A DNA stretch of 64,000 nucleotides from Mesostigma viride (Eukaryota; Streptophyta; Mesostigmatophyceae; Mesostigmatales; Mesostigmataceae): assembly GCA_009746045.1 (NCBI GenBank), contig RPFO01000253.1:2809975-2873974 (forward strand). Direction: 5' to 3'. Below are positions 40,701 to 52,289 of the stretch, one piece after another. Below the pieces are notes generated by a model, which saw only the letters and a program-made list of their open reading frames with translations, searched no databases and had not been told where the DNA came from. Made by a program: the position numbers and the translations under genes. The stretch's first letter is position 1. The number at the start of each line of letters is the position of its first letter.

Positions 40701-43700
40701 GCTCAACATTGCCATAACTATGTACACCAGCTCCACCGCCACCGCCGCCGCCACCAGCGCGAATGCTGGGCAACACCATTGAAGATGCTTACCCCATTCC
40801 AGCGCTGCCCTTCTCGTACCAGGGCAACACGGGGGCATTCAGCAATGCATACTCTGCGTGTGGCTTGGGGGTGTCTGCACCAGACATGGTTTTCAAGTAC
40901 AAGGCAGGGCCAAGCCCTATCGTACTGAATGCATCCCTGTGTGGCAGCAGCTTTGACACGTCTATCTACGTGTACCTGCCGGGCAAAGATCCTTTGTGTA
41001 ATGACGACGGCTGCGGAGGAAACCAAGGCCAAGTTGTCTTTACACTGGGCTCCAACGAGACTGCGTATATCGTGGTGGATGGATATACCAACCAAACGGG
41101 CGCATTTTCATTTTCTCTCACTCCACATTCCTGGCCCGATGGTAAGCAGTGGTGGCCTTTGCATATTACTGTCAGTAATTTCCTTTCCAAAACTGGGCAC
41201 AAGTTCAAGTAGCAATATTTGGTTATTATGTTCAGTAATTTGCTGTAGGCCTTTTGTACTCCGGGCCGTTGGCAGGTCTTCTCCTGAATATCGTGGCTTA
41301 ATTTGTATGTATGGGTTGGTTTTAAGCTCCTAGACGGCTTCCTAGGAGTGTCTTATTAAGATGTCCTTGTTTATTTCCTAGGCATTGTATTGCAATGACA
41401 TTTATAATGGCAGCTACTACTATCTACTGGCACTAATTATGGATCCTAGCTCAGTGGCCACCAAGCTTTGTTATTTATATCCAAGAGTGTATCAAGAATA
41501 TTTCAGTTCACCTTGCAATCTTGATAGGCCTTTTTTGCTAAATGTTTTCTCAAGGTCATCATCTCACTTTAACCTTGACGGCATTTATTCATATTGCATT
41601 GATATAAATAATACTACTATAGTGGCTAGACTACAGGTAGCTGTGATGTATTTTAATGGGTGCATGGGTGAGTCCCAGGTGACTTCTTTCATGATAAACT
41701 GTTATTTCATCTGTGCACAGTATGCAGGTCAAGGGGTGCAATGAGATGCTGCAGGAAGGAAACAGTTTTTTTGGCAGTGCAGGACTGTATTGTTCTCGAA
41801 TGTGTGTTTGCTGGCTATATTTATCTCCATCACTGCACTAAACCCTCCTAATCATCATGACATTAATTCCCTCTTATCCATTCCTTTTGCCCAGCTTGTG
41901 AACAGTGCGTAACTCTGCTGTACAGTTTGCTTGTGCATGCACATTTTTAGTGCACTTAATCAAATATAGGAGTAAGACATTCTCTGTTGTTTTCCAATAA
42001 CAGCAACGACACCATGCAGGGCGCCTATGCAATATGTGTCCTGGTGGCTACTATCGTACGTACGCCGTATCAAATCTGGCTTTGGGATGTTCCTGGCCTC
42101 ACAGTAGGGTATCCTATAGCCCAGCGTGCGTTTTCTGATCAGCATCGTGCTCGACTTCCCTGGAAATTCATTGACAGCATTATTATTTCGACCAGCAGCA
42201 CATGCATTCTCTAAGATGAAAGCAAGCATCCTATGTACGTTGAGTGGCATAGTGGTACCTGATTATCCTAATCAAAGGTATTCTTATTGCCCTGATCACA
42301 ACGCCTTTGAGTGATGTCTGGTCCTGCTATGATTCACTTATCAATGATGCAGATGAACGAGCCGCCTTGCTTGAATTCAAAGCCGGCATCACGTCAGATC
42401 CAAATGGCTATCTGCGCACTTGGACGAATACCACCTACCCATGCAGCGGGTCCTGGGCCTACGTGGGGTGCACTGGCTTCTATGTCACTTCACTGTAAGT
42501 TGGTATCCATGGTGCATTCTTCCTTGTCCTTTCTGGAGTCACCGTGTCTTTCAAGTTTGTTGATCAGTTTAGATGACCACTACTGAAATCATGCAGCTGC
42601 ATACCCATGATGTGCACATGTTGTATGAACATGAAGTCAAGACATGGCGAAACATCGAACACTGGATTACACCCGTTCACTCCCAAGAATCACCATGCAG
42701 TCTTTATGGAAACAATGAGTGGACTGTGCCATCATCGATGAATGGCAAGGTGAAATCGAATAAGAAAGCATTTCAGCACGTAGTGCATGCCCCCAATCAA
42801 CTGGGAAAAGGGGGGTCGGGTGGTGGGTGACATGAAACAACCTACATAGACGACAAACTACGTTTGGCCATGTTGCCTTCCGCCAAGCAGGTCGACAGCC
42901 GTGGACGACTGTCATTCAATTCTCCTGTAACGTCACACCTGTGTCACAACCTCTGTACAAAGAACTGCTGCAGCATTTGCTTTGAACTTTTTCCTTCTCC
43001 CAGTCCCACTAATATGGGGCTTGCCACACAAAGCGCTTTCGTCACAAAATATGGCCACTGTCAAGTGGCCGCTGTTGTGTACGTCACTGACGTATAACGC
43101 TGGATTTCTAGCAAAGTCGTGCAGCCCGAAACTAGTGGCACGCGGGCTGATCAAGGCAGCCGGCCCACAATTTCCCATGTATTTTATTTATGACTTCTAA
43201 CGCCTGCCATCCGGGTCGGCAAATACGTGGGCGGGATATATACGCCGGGCCTGTAAATACGAGTATATACGCCGGGTCTCAAAAGTACGTCGGGCAAGAA
43301 TACGTGTCTCATGACTATAAAATCAAAGAAGTTTGAAGCACTTTGCATGGAAAGACATGAAAAAATATTATTATGAACAAAGATAGTCTTGTGATCAAGG
43401 AGAGCGTGGTGAAATGCCCTCAAGGCGCATACTCTACATAGTCCATGCTCGCCACGCACACTTACAGGCATAGTAGTCCGTTACCATTTGATCCCCCTGG
43501 TTTCCGGAAATATAAAAGAAAATTTAGTATACCTAACAAATACAACCACAGCAAGTTGTAGAGGGCCGCAAGACCTGTCTTTCGAGCCAAGAATTGGTCG
43601 ATTCTGATAAGGCCAGGTGGCGGGAGCTACCGTGTGATTCAATATTGCCACTGTCTGCGGTTCTTTGTCAATGCCGTAGTGATTACCTAGATGTACGACT

Positions 43701-46700
43701 TTTCTGTCACGCAATATGTGACCGAAGGGCCCCGGCAAACTTACGTAAGCCGCCGGCAATTAAAACGCCAATTGGCGTCATTTTTTCAGAAGCAACATAA
43801 TTTGTGTGGCGAAAAAAATGCCGTACGTGGCAAGGCCGATGACACGCCAAAAAGACAAAAGCAAACCCGCCTAGCTAAGGTCAGCCTCTTTTCTTTCACA
43901 AGGGTGGCGACAGCAAGCCGGGCGAGGAAACGAACATCTGGTTTGACGAACCGTCACTGTCAGAGCCAGAGCTCTGGCCCTGAGCAGCAATGTCGAAGGG
44001 GCGCAAGGTAACCAGGCAGGCAACGCGCGAGGAGGACGGGACACCCATGCCGCGGGCTGCTGCCGCCAGTCACGCGCCAGTCGCCTGGAGCACCAAAAAG
44101 AAGCAGCTCACCACTCTGCTCGCCAAGTGCATCAGCCACGCAGAGGCGGTGGGGGCAGTCGAGCAGGTCTTCGGTGCTGAGGACTGGGTGATAGACGCCA
44201 CCTCGTGGAGCTCGAGCCAGCTGAAGTCTGTCGTGCAGTTGCTGGCCGATCACGTTGGCGTTGCCGACGTGTTACCAACACGTGACCCAAACGAAGCATA
44301 TGTGGCCAAAACTGCTGGCCGTGACAGATCTCATGGCAGACGAGGAGGAGGTGGCGCTGCCACCATCGACCCCTGCACAACAAACAATGGCCAAGCCGAA
44401 AGACAAGGCCAAGAATTAGGCAGCTGGGGGAACTATCGAAAAGGAAACGAGGGCGAAGTTGGAGACATAGTCGTTGGGGCACCTCCGGAACTCGAAAACT
44501 AGGGCGACGAGGAGGATGAGGAGGGGGAGCTCGCAGCCGAGAATTCCTGCAAGGTTTTAGGGCAGTACCTGTGGGAGGAATGGTGGGAAGCCACTTCAAG
44601 GCCTCGAAAGGGGTGGCGCTGCCGAGCCGAGCCAAGAGCGTGAAATATCGGATTTCGGAGCGGGTGCTGCCGGGGGTGTTGGAGGACGCCAGCGACAACG
44701 GCATGGGAATCCGGTCGTGGGTCATGACAGTCAAGCCTGGAACTTGGCGGAACATGGAGAACAGGAAAATTGATATGAACATTGAATTGGCCATGGAGAC
44801 CCTTCTCAAGGAGCTGGGCTCAGCAGCCGGGGAGCTTGTGGGCATGGAGTACCTAATGAGGGTGGTGGCGGCCTTGCTGCAGGTGGAGGGGCAAGGAGGG
44901 GGGGGTGGAAGGTGGCCAGCTACCTCCGGCCATTGGGGGAGGAGGCTGCTCTGTCAGCCACCCCGGCTGTCAAGGCAGCTCTCCAAACTGCGATCCTCTT
45001 GGACAAGCTCAACGTTAGGCCCAACAAGCAGGGAAATAGAATCCCAGCAGGACCGCTCCCTTTTCCCGCTGCCATACCCACTTAGGCCAGCATACACCGC
45101 GTGGGGCAGGGTGAGATCGGCACGCCGGCGACAGCGTGCCACGCGCCGCCACCGCGAGTGCACACTGCAATGCAAGGTAGTGTGTTGGCTTAATTAGCTG
45201 TGTGTGGGGGGGGCAGACCCTCCTCCTTACCCTAGAGGGGCGTACTCTAAGGGGAGGGAGGAGGCCCTTGTGAGGGTCAAGAAGGCTCACTGCACCTGGC
45301 ACAGTCGCCGCGTACGGGGCGTTGCGACAGGCCAGGAGCAAGAAGGTGCTGATGCAATATTTGGGAAGCAGAATAAGTACAAACAACTGCGTGCAGACGC
45401 GGTGAGTTTGCCAAAGGCGGAGGTGGCGGATAAGGCACGGCTGCTCGACCTGTTGGCTATGCGGTCGAGCTGGCGGGAGATATATGCCTGTGAAGAGAAC
45501 TGCATCAAGCCAGCGGTCGCGACGAGCGCAAGGTATTGGAATGTGCCCAAGCCCAGCCGGGGATGCTCCATGGCTGAATGGGGCAAGCTCATGATGCGGG
45601 CAGCGGGCGTGGGCATGGTGACTTTCCGGGAGAGGCAGCCCAAGTGGGTGGATGGCTGCTTTGGAGTTGCCAAGGGGGTGGGTTAGCTACGACGGTTCAT
45701 CGTCAACAAGAACGCGGGCAACCTGCTGTGGGTGGACCCCCCCGAGATCCTGTTACCCACCTGGGCGTCCTCGTTGAGGTCTCTACGGGCCGGTGCTACA
45801 GCGTCAATAGCGACCTCGTGTCGTACTACTACTCCATCGAGGTGCCCGAGTGGTGCTGGGACCACCAAGGGCTTCCAAGTGTGGTCTACCAGCGTGGGCC
45901 TGGCGGGGCCAAGGCGGAGGGTGCGGCCCGTGCTGAAGGTGCTGGCCAAGGGGCGTTCCCACGCGGTGGCGCTGGGGGGGGCATCCATGAGATGGTGCTC
46001 TACATGAGCGGTGCCCTGGATCCGTGGAGCCAGGTAAAATGCCTCTCAAAGCGCAGGTGAGATCAGGTGCCTTGGAGCGCAATGAATGGGGCCAGCCACT
46101 GCGCCTGGGCATCAAGTACGAGGAGCGCGCTGGGGAGCTTCAGATTGACCTAGAAAAACCCCTTGCCCCCATGTTGTCTATCACCATAGATGACTTGGTG
46201 CATGGCCAGCAATTGGCACACAACTGTGAGGCTGTGAACCCTGCAGCTTATCACGCGCGCTATTGAGGATGGCCACCTTCCTAACAAGCTTGTGCCGTCA
46301 AAGGAGAAGATAAAAACGGCCAGCACGGGAGGGACGAGCTAGAAGCCTTTTGGTGGTGCACCGGCGGAACATTGTGCCGGAACCATCAGTCAAGCAGCTC
46401 CCCCGTCTGATCGCCCACACGCAAGCTATACTCACGCGTGGACGAGCTACGGCAGAGGGGCTGGCTGCAGTACTTTTGCTAAGAGGTGGTGGGGTCCCGT
46501 TAAGTTTCGGTATGGGGGCCCGGCCGAGGCCGGGGGGATGGGGGGGTCGGGGGGGGGGGGGGGGGGGGGGGCTCCCCCCCCCTGGATGCCGGATTTCATT
46601 AAGATTGAAAACTTAAAGGATTCTTTACACTCCTCTATAATTTATACACAACTCCAAAGGCTTTACACAAAACTTGTCCTAGTGGGCTTTCATCTTCACA

Positions 46701-49700
46701 ATAGTCAGGAATGATGAAACATGCTAATGGGAAGTTTGCATTACAGAGCAGGCAAGTGCACCCATGATTGGGTGCTTCGCTATGAACAGAGTGCTAGGTC
46801 TAACTCACATAGTCTAGCTCACTGGTTTACCCCGACATGGTGTGGCCTTCTAAATCAATGGGATCTGCAAAGCTGAAAAATGGAAAGGTTAAAGACATGT
46901 AAGAGAAAGAAAGCCAGCTTCATCGTTATGGCTTTCGCTGTCCATTGCTTCCGAGTTGTACCACCCGGGCCCAGAAGTCATCGCCATTATTTGCAGGCAG
47001 TGCTTGCGTTGAGCCACCTGCATCGCTCTCCTCGCAGCCGCCCTCATCCGTTACTAGAGTCGTCCTCAAGAAGATATATCATATCTGCCTGTGCCTAATC
47101 TCAAACGATGTGTGGAGTGTGTCCAAAGCCCGCCCACCGTTCGCAGTGTCGGCCAACGATACAAAACCATCACCTTGTGTGCTTGTGTGAAGTGTATATA
47201 GGTATCTGAGCCCGACGCCCTGCAACAAGATTGCGTGTTTTCTTTCCGTCGCGTTTCACTTCCTTGGTGCAATATTAGATAACCAGAAAACGAGCAAAAC
47301 AAGGTCAGCTGGCTCGACTGTAAAACAAAGTTTTTTCGCTTAAGACAGTAATACGTCGAGGATGCGTTTCGGTGGATGCGTACTGCAGCCAAGACTTCGG
47401 TTTAGCACATTACCCCTTCAACCAGGCTTCCACGATTAAATTCCGCTGGGCCCATTTGTGCTCCGGGCGCTGCGTAATCCACGCGGCGCTGCAGGTCTTT
47501 GAAGGTAATTTGATTTTCGGCAATATATACGGAATTGTTGAGCTTCGCTCATTTTATATATGACACATGGACAGGCTCAAAGGGGACCGACCTGCCGTAG
47601 GTAGCGTAAGACCTGCGCTTGTCACGAGGGTACTGCATCGGCCGGCCCTTTTTGTGCTGACGCTGAGTGTGGTTCCGGCGTGCAGGCCTAGGTAGCTTCT
47701 AACGTACGTCACTAGATCTTGTACCTGCGCCAGCCGCCAGGCGTGGCACAACTGTGATGGGCAGTTAGTACACCTTGTACCTGCGCCAGCCGGCAGGCCT
47801 GCGTGGCGCAATGTGAATGATAGTCAGTACTTGGAGTGGTGTAGGGGACGTAGGGAGGCCTCTTTTCAGCCTCGCAACTTTATCCCAGCATTTGCTGACA
47901 AGGTCGGCTGGCCGGAATGGCGGCTGCGCTGAATGGAAGACGATGCTATCAGCCTCTCCGGGCGTGGAGAGGCCTAGAATAAATTTCTTTATGGTCGCCA
48001 CCAACCGTTAAAGGCCACGGTAATGGTTGGTGGGTGGGGGGCTCTACGATTTGAGTAAAAGGGTGTGATTTCCGGCGCTGGGCCCACTGACGATTCCCTT
48101 CTACCCCTGGGTGCGGCAAGCAGCTTCCTGACTCTGGGGGAGCTGCGTCGGACAACGTCAGGGAAGGAGCCATACAGGACAGGGCCAGCGGCTACGGTGG
48201 AAAGAATCATGTAAGTGGAGGCGAATCTGCCTTAAACGTGGAGATGGCTAGCGCGGGGTGCCAGGGTAGCCCATAACTGCCAGGAGCCTGACAGCGGACC
48301 CGATCTTTCGGCCTGTGGCCACACGGGAGTTTCAGGGAGGATGCGGGGCTGGAGCAAATCTTGGTGGGAGGAGCGCGCTCTTCATCATTGCCCAGTTTTT
48401 CAGCAAAGAATGTTCGCCCGGCAGGGCTGAGATTCTGGCTGTTTTATCGCCTTTGTTTTCATCCTGTATGATGCATTACAGGAAAGGCAATAAAGAGTTC
48501 GGTTCTGCAAGGCGAGCATATCTATGCCATAAAGTACAATTTTCCTACCAAAACTCAAGCCCTGGTCGGGGCTTTGGCTTAGCAGTTTCCAAGCCAAGGC
48601 CTTGGTAGGGTAGAGGGCCTATCGCCACAATGGCTTCAATGCCGGGAAATCCCAGCCTCAGGGGTGGGGCTGGTGCTGGGTCGTGGGCTTGTGAGACACG
48701 GTTCGGGGGTGTAAGGCCTAATGAGCAGCCGCTGGAAACCGCCCCCCTAACGGGGGGAACGACATGGGTGCCGCCCTGCGTCCGCCGGGAAACCGCAGCG
48801 GCCACACGGGGGCGGCAGTACAGCCGCGGCAGCGTGCGGGAGGGGGGCCAGGGGCGGAAAGAAACTCGGCACCAAGGCTGGCGACAGCCTTGGTGGCCAG
48901 GTAGGATGTGTGGGGGCAACACCTTGTGTTTGAGTATGCTGGGCCCCCAGCATGGTGCTACAATAACCAACTTGATAATGATGTGCACTGAGTTTGAAGG
49001 TGTGGTATAGGCTGTCCGTATAAAGCCTAGCACACAAAAATGTAAAATAAATGTTTCTCTTGGTGGGAAGGAACTCCAATTGACCAAAAACAAGAAATGT
49101 ATTTGTTGAGCTTCGCTCATTTTATATATGACGCGTGGACAGGCTCAAAGGGGACTGGCCTGCCGTAGGTAGCGTAAGACTAGCGCTTGTCACGAGGGTA
49201 CTGCATCGGCCGGCCCTTTTTGTGCCGACGCTGAGTGTGGTTCCGGCGTGCAGGCCTAGGTAGCTTCTAACGTACGTCACTAGATCTTGTACCTGCGCCA
49301 GCCGCCAGGCGTGGCGCAACTGTGATGGGCAGTCAGTACACCTTGTACTTGCGCCAGCCGGCAGGCCTGCGTGGCGCAATGTGAATGATAGTCAGTACTT
49401 GGAGTGGTGTAGGGGACGTAGGGAGGCCTCTTTTCAGCTCCCACCCACCCACGCTGCTAAGAGGGGCAACACCTTGTTCGAGTATGCTGGGCCCCCATCA
49501 TGGTGCTACAATAACCAACTTGGTAATGATGTTCGCTGAGTTTGAAGGTGTGGTATAGGCTGTCCGTATAAAGCCTAGCACACAAAAATGTCAAATAAAT
49601 GTTTCTCTTGGTGGGAAGGAACTCCAATTGACCAAAAACAAGAAATGTATCCTATGGTAGCATCACGTATATGCTTGACACGCGGCAATTACACTTAAAT

Positions 49701-50004
49701 AAAATGACAGGTGGTGCTATGGACTACTGGACCAGTGTTCAGTCCATGAGCTGACACCTGTTACAGGCTCATGATGACGCATATTGTACATGATGACAAC
49801 TGGGTAGACTCATAAGTTGCATTGCATACACGAGCCAAGCACAAGGCATCGTGCAAAACCCATGTCAGTTTTTCCTCTGCCCAATCTAACGTGGTGCCCT
49901 CTTTCTCTCTGTTGTATGCCTGTTGGCAACAGGAGCTTTTTTGGCGCAGGATTTCAAGGGACAATAGCACTTAACCTTGCTTCGCTCAGTGTGCTGGAGT
50001 ACTT
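36367..50004 (+). CDS. Multi-exon gene: secreted choice-of-anchor-E / PPC-like / LRR protein
   Basis: Seven exons are supported: 36367-36513, 37913-38284, 38966 to about 39096, 39761-40168, 40731-41141, 42353-42494 and 49933-50004. Phases join without conflict at 1-2, 2-3, 4-5, 5-6 and 6-7; the 3-4 join is uncertain. The product has a signal peptide, a choice-of-anchor-E-like domain, two Pro-run plus PPC-like domains, an LRR N-terminal cap and one LRR. It would be extracellular or cell-surface, and the Pro runs suggest hydroxyproline-rich wall linkers. Plant-type LRR receptors start with a similar cap, but no kinase or membrane segment is in the window. No later LRR exon was found, so the gene may be truncated by the transposon debris downstream or continue past the window. 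A missed exon between 41142 and 42352 is possible. Confidence 0.7.
36665..36712 (+). repeat. (TA)n / (GATA)n microsatellite in intron 1
   Basis: A TA run of about 12 units is followed by ATAGATAGATAGAT. Confidence 0.9.
36955..37760 (+). repeat. Heptanucleotide minisatellite in intron 1, about 0.8 kb
   Basis: The array has a strict 7-bp period. It moves from CTGCCTA through CTGCCCG to a homogeneous block of about 20 GCCCGAT units (37065-37205), then a GCCCGCT/GCCGGCT zone with GCGCCCC spacers (37205-37530), and ends in CTGCCTA/CCGCCTA units. It is open in several frames because 7-bp units change frame evenly; predicted Cys/Pro/Ala-rich proteins are artefacts. Confidence 0.95.
37913..38284 (+). 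CDS. Exon 2: choice-of-anchor-E-like domain
   Basis: Acceptor CCTGCATGCAG, donor CGG|GTAGGT, phase 0 at both ends, 124 codons. It joins exon 1 as [21 protein letters not shown]. The FD-x-x-x-GTL start, [12 protein letters not shown] strand and [13 protein letters not shown] block match the pattern of choice-of-anchor-E (PEP-CTERM-associated, beta-sandwich) domains. Function is structural; substrate unknown. Confidence 0.72.
38966..39096 (+). CDS. Exon 3: end of the anchor-E-like domain (3' border uncertain)
   Basis: After the acceptor TTTGCAG the frame reads [20 protein letters not shown], then [17 protein letters not shown], which fits the last beta strands of the domain. The likely donor is CAA|GTGTCC (39097) or a GT 12 bases later. 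Both leave two bases of a codon, whereas exon 4 needs one, so the border or the C-run length in exon 4 is not settled. Confidence 0.5.
39761..40168 (+). CDS. Exon 4: Pro-run linker and first PPC-like domain
   Basis: Acceptor TGAAGCAG, donor GCAG|GTGAGC; class 1-1 exon. A poly-Pro run (C homopolymer) precedes [20 protein letters not shown], then [43 protein letters not shown] and [20 protein letters not shown]. The pattern (N-T-I-x-D-A, SLCGS-x-FDT-x-LYV, C-x-DD, YYIVVDGY...G-x-F-x-L) resembles the bacterial pre-peptidase C-terminal (PPC) beta-sandwich family, found in algal secreted proteins. Confidence 0.75.
40731..41141 (+). CDS. Exon 5: Pro-run linker and second PPC-like domain
   Basis: Acceptor TACACCAG, donor GATG|GTAAGC; class 1-1, in phase with exon 4. 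A Pro run (CCACCGCCG codons) leads to [67 protein letters not shown] and [20 protein letters not shown]. It is clearly paralogous to exon 4, with identical exon structure, indicating tandem exon duplication. Confidence 0.78.
42353..42494 (+). CDS. Exon 6: LRR N-terminal capping domain
   Basis: Acceptor CAATGATGCAG, donor CACT|GTAAGT. It reads [20 protein letters not shown], then [20 protein letters not shown] and TGFYVTSL. This matches the LRRNT_2 cap of plant LRR proteins (ALLxFK, then W...PC...W.GV.C...V..L). It starts with two bases that complete the codon left by exon 5 and ends with two bases of a Leu codon. Confidence 0.85.
42600..43890 (+). repeat. Dispersed repeat family, copy 1 (intron 6)
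   Basis: Words near 42740-42800 (GAATGGCAAGGTGAAATCGA, AAAGCATTTCAGCACGTAGT) and 43610-43880 (CCGTAGTGATTACCTAGATG, GACAAAAGCAAACCCGCCTA) recur in order at 57270-57830 at roughly 75-80% identity. Copy 2 lacks much of the middle. No coding function seen. Confidence 0.6.
43990..46270 (+). pseudogene. Decayed retroelement with reverse-transcriptase-like remnant
   Basis: A coherent but frame-broken protein trail. The first piece starts [20 protein letters not shown] (43990) and contains [20 protein letters not shown]. Later pieces read [20 protein letters not shown] (about 44600), [20 protein letters not shown] (about 44915), [20 protein letters not shown] (about 45530), [20 protein letters not shown] (about 45690) and [22 protein letters not shown] (about 45780) across at least four frame changes. 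The last two resemble the fingers and motif A region of the RT of algal and protist retroelements (R-R-F-I-V-N...DPP, then D-x-x-x-YYY-x-x-x-VP). No YxDD was found. It lies in intron 6 of the LRR gene. Confidence 0.5.
46500..46585 (+). repeat. Poly-G followed by poly-C run
   Basis: A run of more than 20 G is followed by CT and ten C within 85 bases. It is a simple repeat, possibly at an assembly joint. The stretch 46586-47534 has no supported feature. Confidence 0.7.
47535..49650 (+). repeat. Tandem pair of a 0.55-kb repeat, first copy interrupted by 1 kb
   Basis: Block RA (336 bp, starts TTGTTGAGCTTCGCTCATTT) lies at 47535-47870 and 49103-49438, about 97% identical. Block RB (about 190 bp, GGGGCAACACCTTGT ... 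AAGAAATGTAT) lies at 48912-49102 and 49463-49650. In the second copy RA and RB are 24 bases apart; in the first they are separated by 1041 bp of unrelated DNA (47871-48911), which is an insertion or a replaced segment. A diverged third copy lies at 56.6 kb. A solo-LTR or SINE-like family is possible. Confidence 0.85.
49933..50004 (+). CDS. Exon 7: one leucine-rich repeat (72 nt)
   Basis: Acceptor TTGGCAACAG, donor ACTT|GTGAGT. The exon is exactly 72 nt (24 codons), in the phase left by exon 6. Joined, it reads [20 protein letters not shown], then LEYL, the plant-type L-x-x-x-x-F-x-G-x-I...L-x-x-L-x-x-L-x-x-L pattern. One-repeat-per-72-nt exon is the standard structure of plant LRR receptor genes. 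Confidence 0.8.
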
Positions 50005-52280
50005 GTGAGTGCGCTTGGCAGATGACTCAGACCTCCTGTAGGATACCAAGTCATATTAATCATAATCCATTTACCTCGGGGGATGGCAGAAACAGTTCAC
50101 AAGTTTGCTGTTACTACATATGATCTCTTCTCTACATCCAACAAGTCATAGAAGGATTAACCAGTTAAAGAAAACTTGTTGAAAATTTTCATTAGTTAAT
50201 CACACATGTTTTGGCCCAGTTTGAAGTGGGCAAGGTGTTGGGGTGGCATTTGTGCTTATAAGTAACAGGTCGTGTGCACGTACACATGTATTACTATTTC
50301 AAAATGTAAATAACGTGCATGGTCAGAATTAGCTGAAAATCTGGGCCTGTATGTAAAGCCCCCATCCTGGGCCAATTTTGAAGGGTCTGACCTTGTCTAG
50401 CTGCCATGTGTACATCGATATGATTTTTCTTTGGAAGGCATCGGATAAAGTGTGTGTTTAAGGGGAGGTGGCACCCCATAACCCTTAAAAATTGACATAT
50501 GCTACTGTAATATCAATAAAAACTCATTTGCACCATGCTGAAATATGATTGGGGACACTAAATAACATATCTGGTGAGTAATCCAGTGCTTGTTGGGGGT
50601 ACTTCCCCCATATATACGCCAATATTGTGCTATAAATAAATAAAAAAAAGCTAATTACCTAGGGCTGGGTATGCCCCAGTTAATGCACACTTTGCTGGTA
50701 AAAGGTTGTATGCAGCGTTCATAGTTCCCTGAGTTTGTACCTTGCTAAGATATTTACATCATGGAAATGGCAAACCCTTACTTTTATTTATTTCCCCGTA
50801 AAACAGCCCTTTTTAACCTGACATTTAGAATAACGTTTTTTAAACACTTCAAATAAACACTTTAAGCCACGGCAAAAATCCGTTCTAACAGGGGGACAGC
50901 TGTGGTCCAAGTCCCAGGTCATTCCCACTAGTTATAAGGGTATGCGTGCTAAGACCTGAACATATGCTAATTAATGGAGGGTTTTCTTTGTATAAGGCCA
51001 CCTAGCCATGATGTTTTCCACCTAAAAAGCCAGAAAGCATGCCCCACTCGATCACAAAACATAGGCAAACGGCTATAGGCACCTCATCTGCCCTCACCTA
51101 CCCTCGGGTCGGGCAACCTTGCCAGCGCAAGCATAGCAGCTCCATCGCTAGGCATACATGCCAAGAGAGCATACACATTTCTTAAGCCAAGGTTACCGCG
51201 TGCTCAACCCAAGGTAACATTGTAAACTTCATGCCAAGAACTCAGCAAATCAATCACCAAAAGCACATATAGCGGACTCTTGCATACTGATTACGACACA
51301 TGCTCAAGGTTGGGGGTCACTGTGACACGAACTGATATGGGTTTCCTAGACGACCACCTGACAGGCGCTAAGGACCACTCAGTAACCAAGTAAACACAAT
51401 TACACTTTACATGCCATCCAACATGCATCAAATCCATGCTGAATATGCTACGAAGTACAAAGGGGTGCCCACACACCTCATAACCCTTCACCGTCCCTTG
51501 AGCATGGCCAGACGTATAAATATGTGAATATAGCAATAATGATGATACTGCACTAACATGCCTAACCAGCTTTTTATATGTTTCTCCCAGGTTATCAAGA
51601 GTGTAAGGTTGATGCCAACCAAGCTAATCAACACAACAGCAACTTCTTAGCTGCCCTACCCGACTTTGGCAACAAACAGGAACAATTTGGAGGGCAAGCA
51701 ACCAAGGAGATCATGCCATACAAAGCTTGCATGCAGTCAACCATGTCAGCCATGGTTGGCTCAGCACATTGCAGTCTTGTCACATCATCTTAGAAAGGGA
51801 AAGCTAAAATAAACCAATGGTGGCAGCTATCTACATGCAGTCACACAAATGCAATATGTCCAACATGATCATAAACAAACACTTCCTTCCCTGCACCATA
51901 AAACATAAAGAAACCATGGGCAGCCGTTCAGCTTCTGAGCGCTGTGAAGAGGCTGCGACGAAAGGGTGCGTCACTGTCAAACAATAATGTGTTGCCAGTA
52001 GCAGGAGAAACGTAGAACTGCACACATATTAACATGATTGCTGTATTATATAATGGAAAGCTACCAACTCGGCTGAGTGTCAAAGCAATCGCTATGTGTG
52101 TCCTCAAGCATTATCCAACCTAATATCCTTATATTTGGCTGCATCCAAAGCTGCCAGCACAGAAGCTTCTTTTCCGAGCCTTATTAGTTCCCCAGAAAAC
52201 TGGCTGCCACCGTTGCCTGCATCCATTCCAATTTATTCAACACCACCAAATTAGATCAGACCAGCCCTCGTGCGATGGCG
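50005..52280. other. No supported gene
   Basis: About 2.3 kb searched for further 72-nt LRR exons without success. A/T-richer than its surroundings; one open stretch at 51578-51793 follows a CCCAG acceptor-like site but shows no LRR or other motif. Confidence 0.4.
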
Positions 52281-52289
52281 CATACAGAA

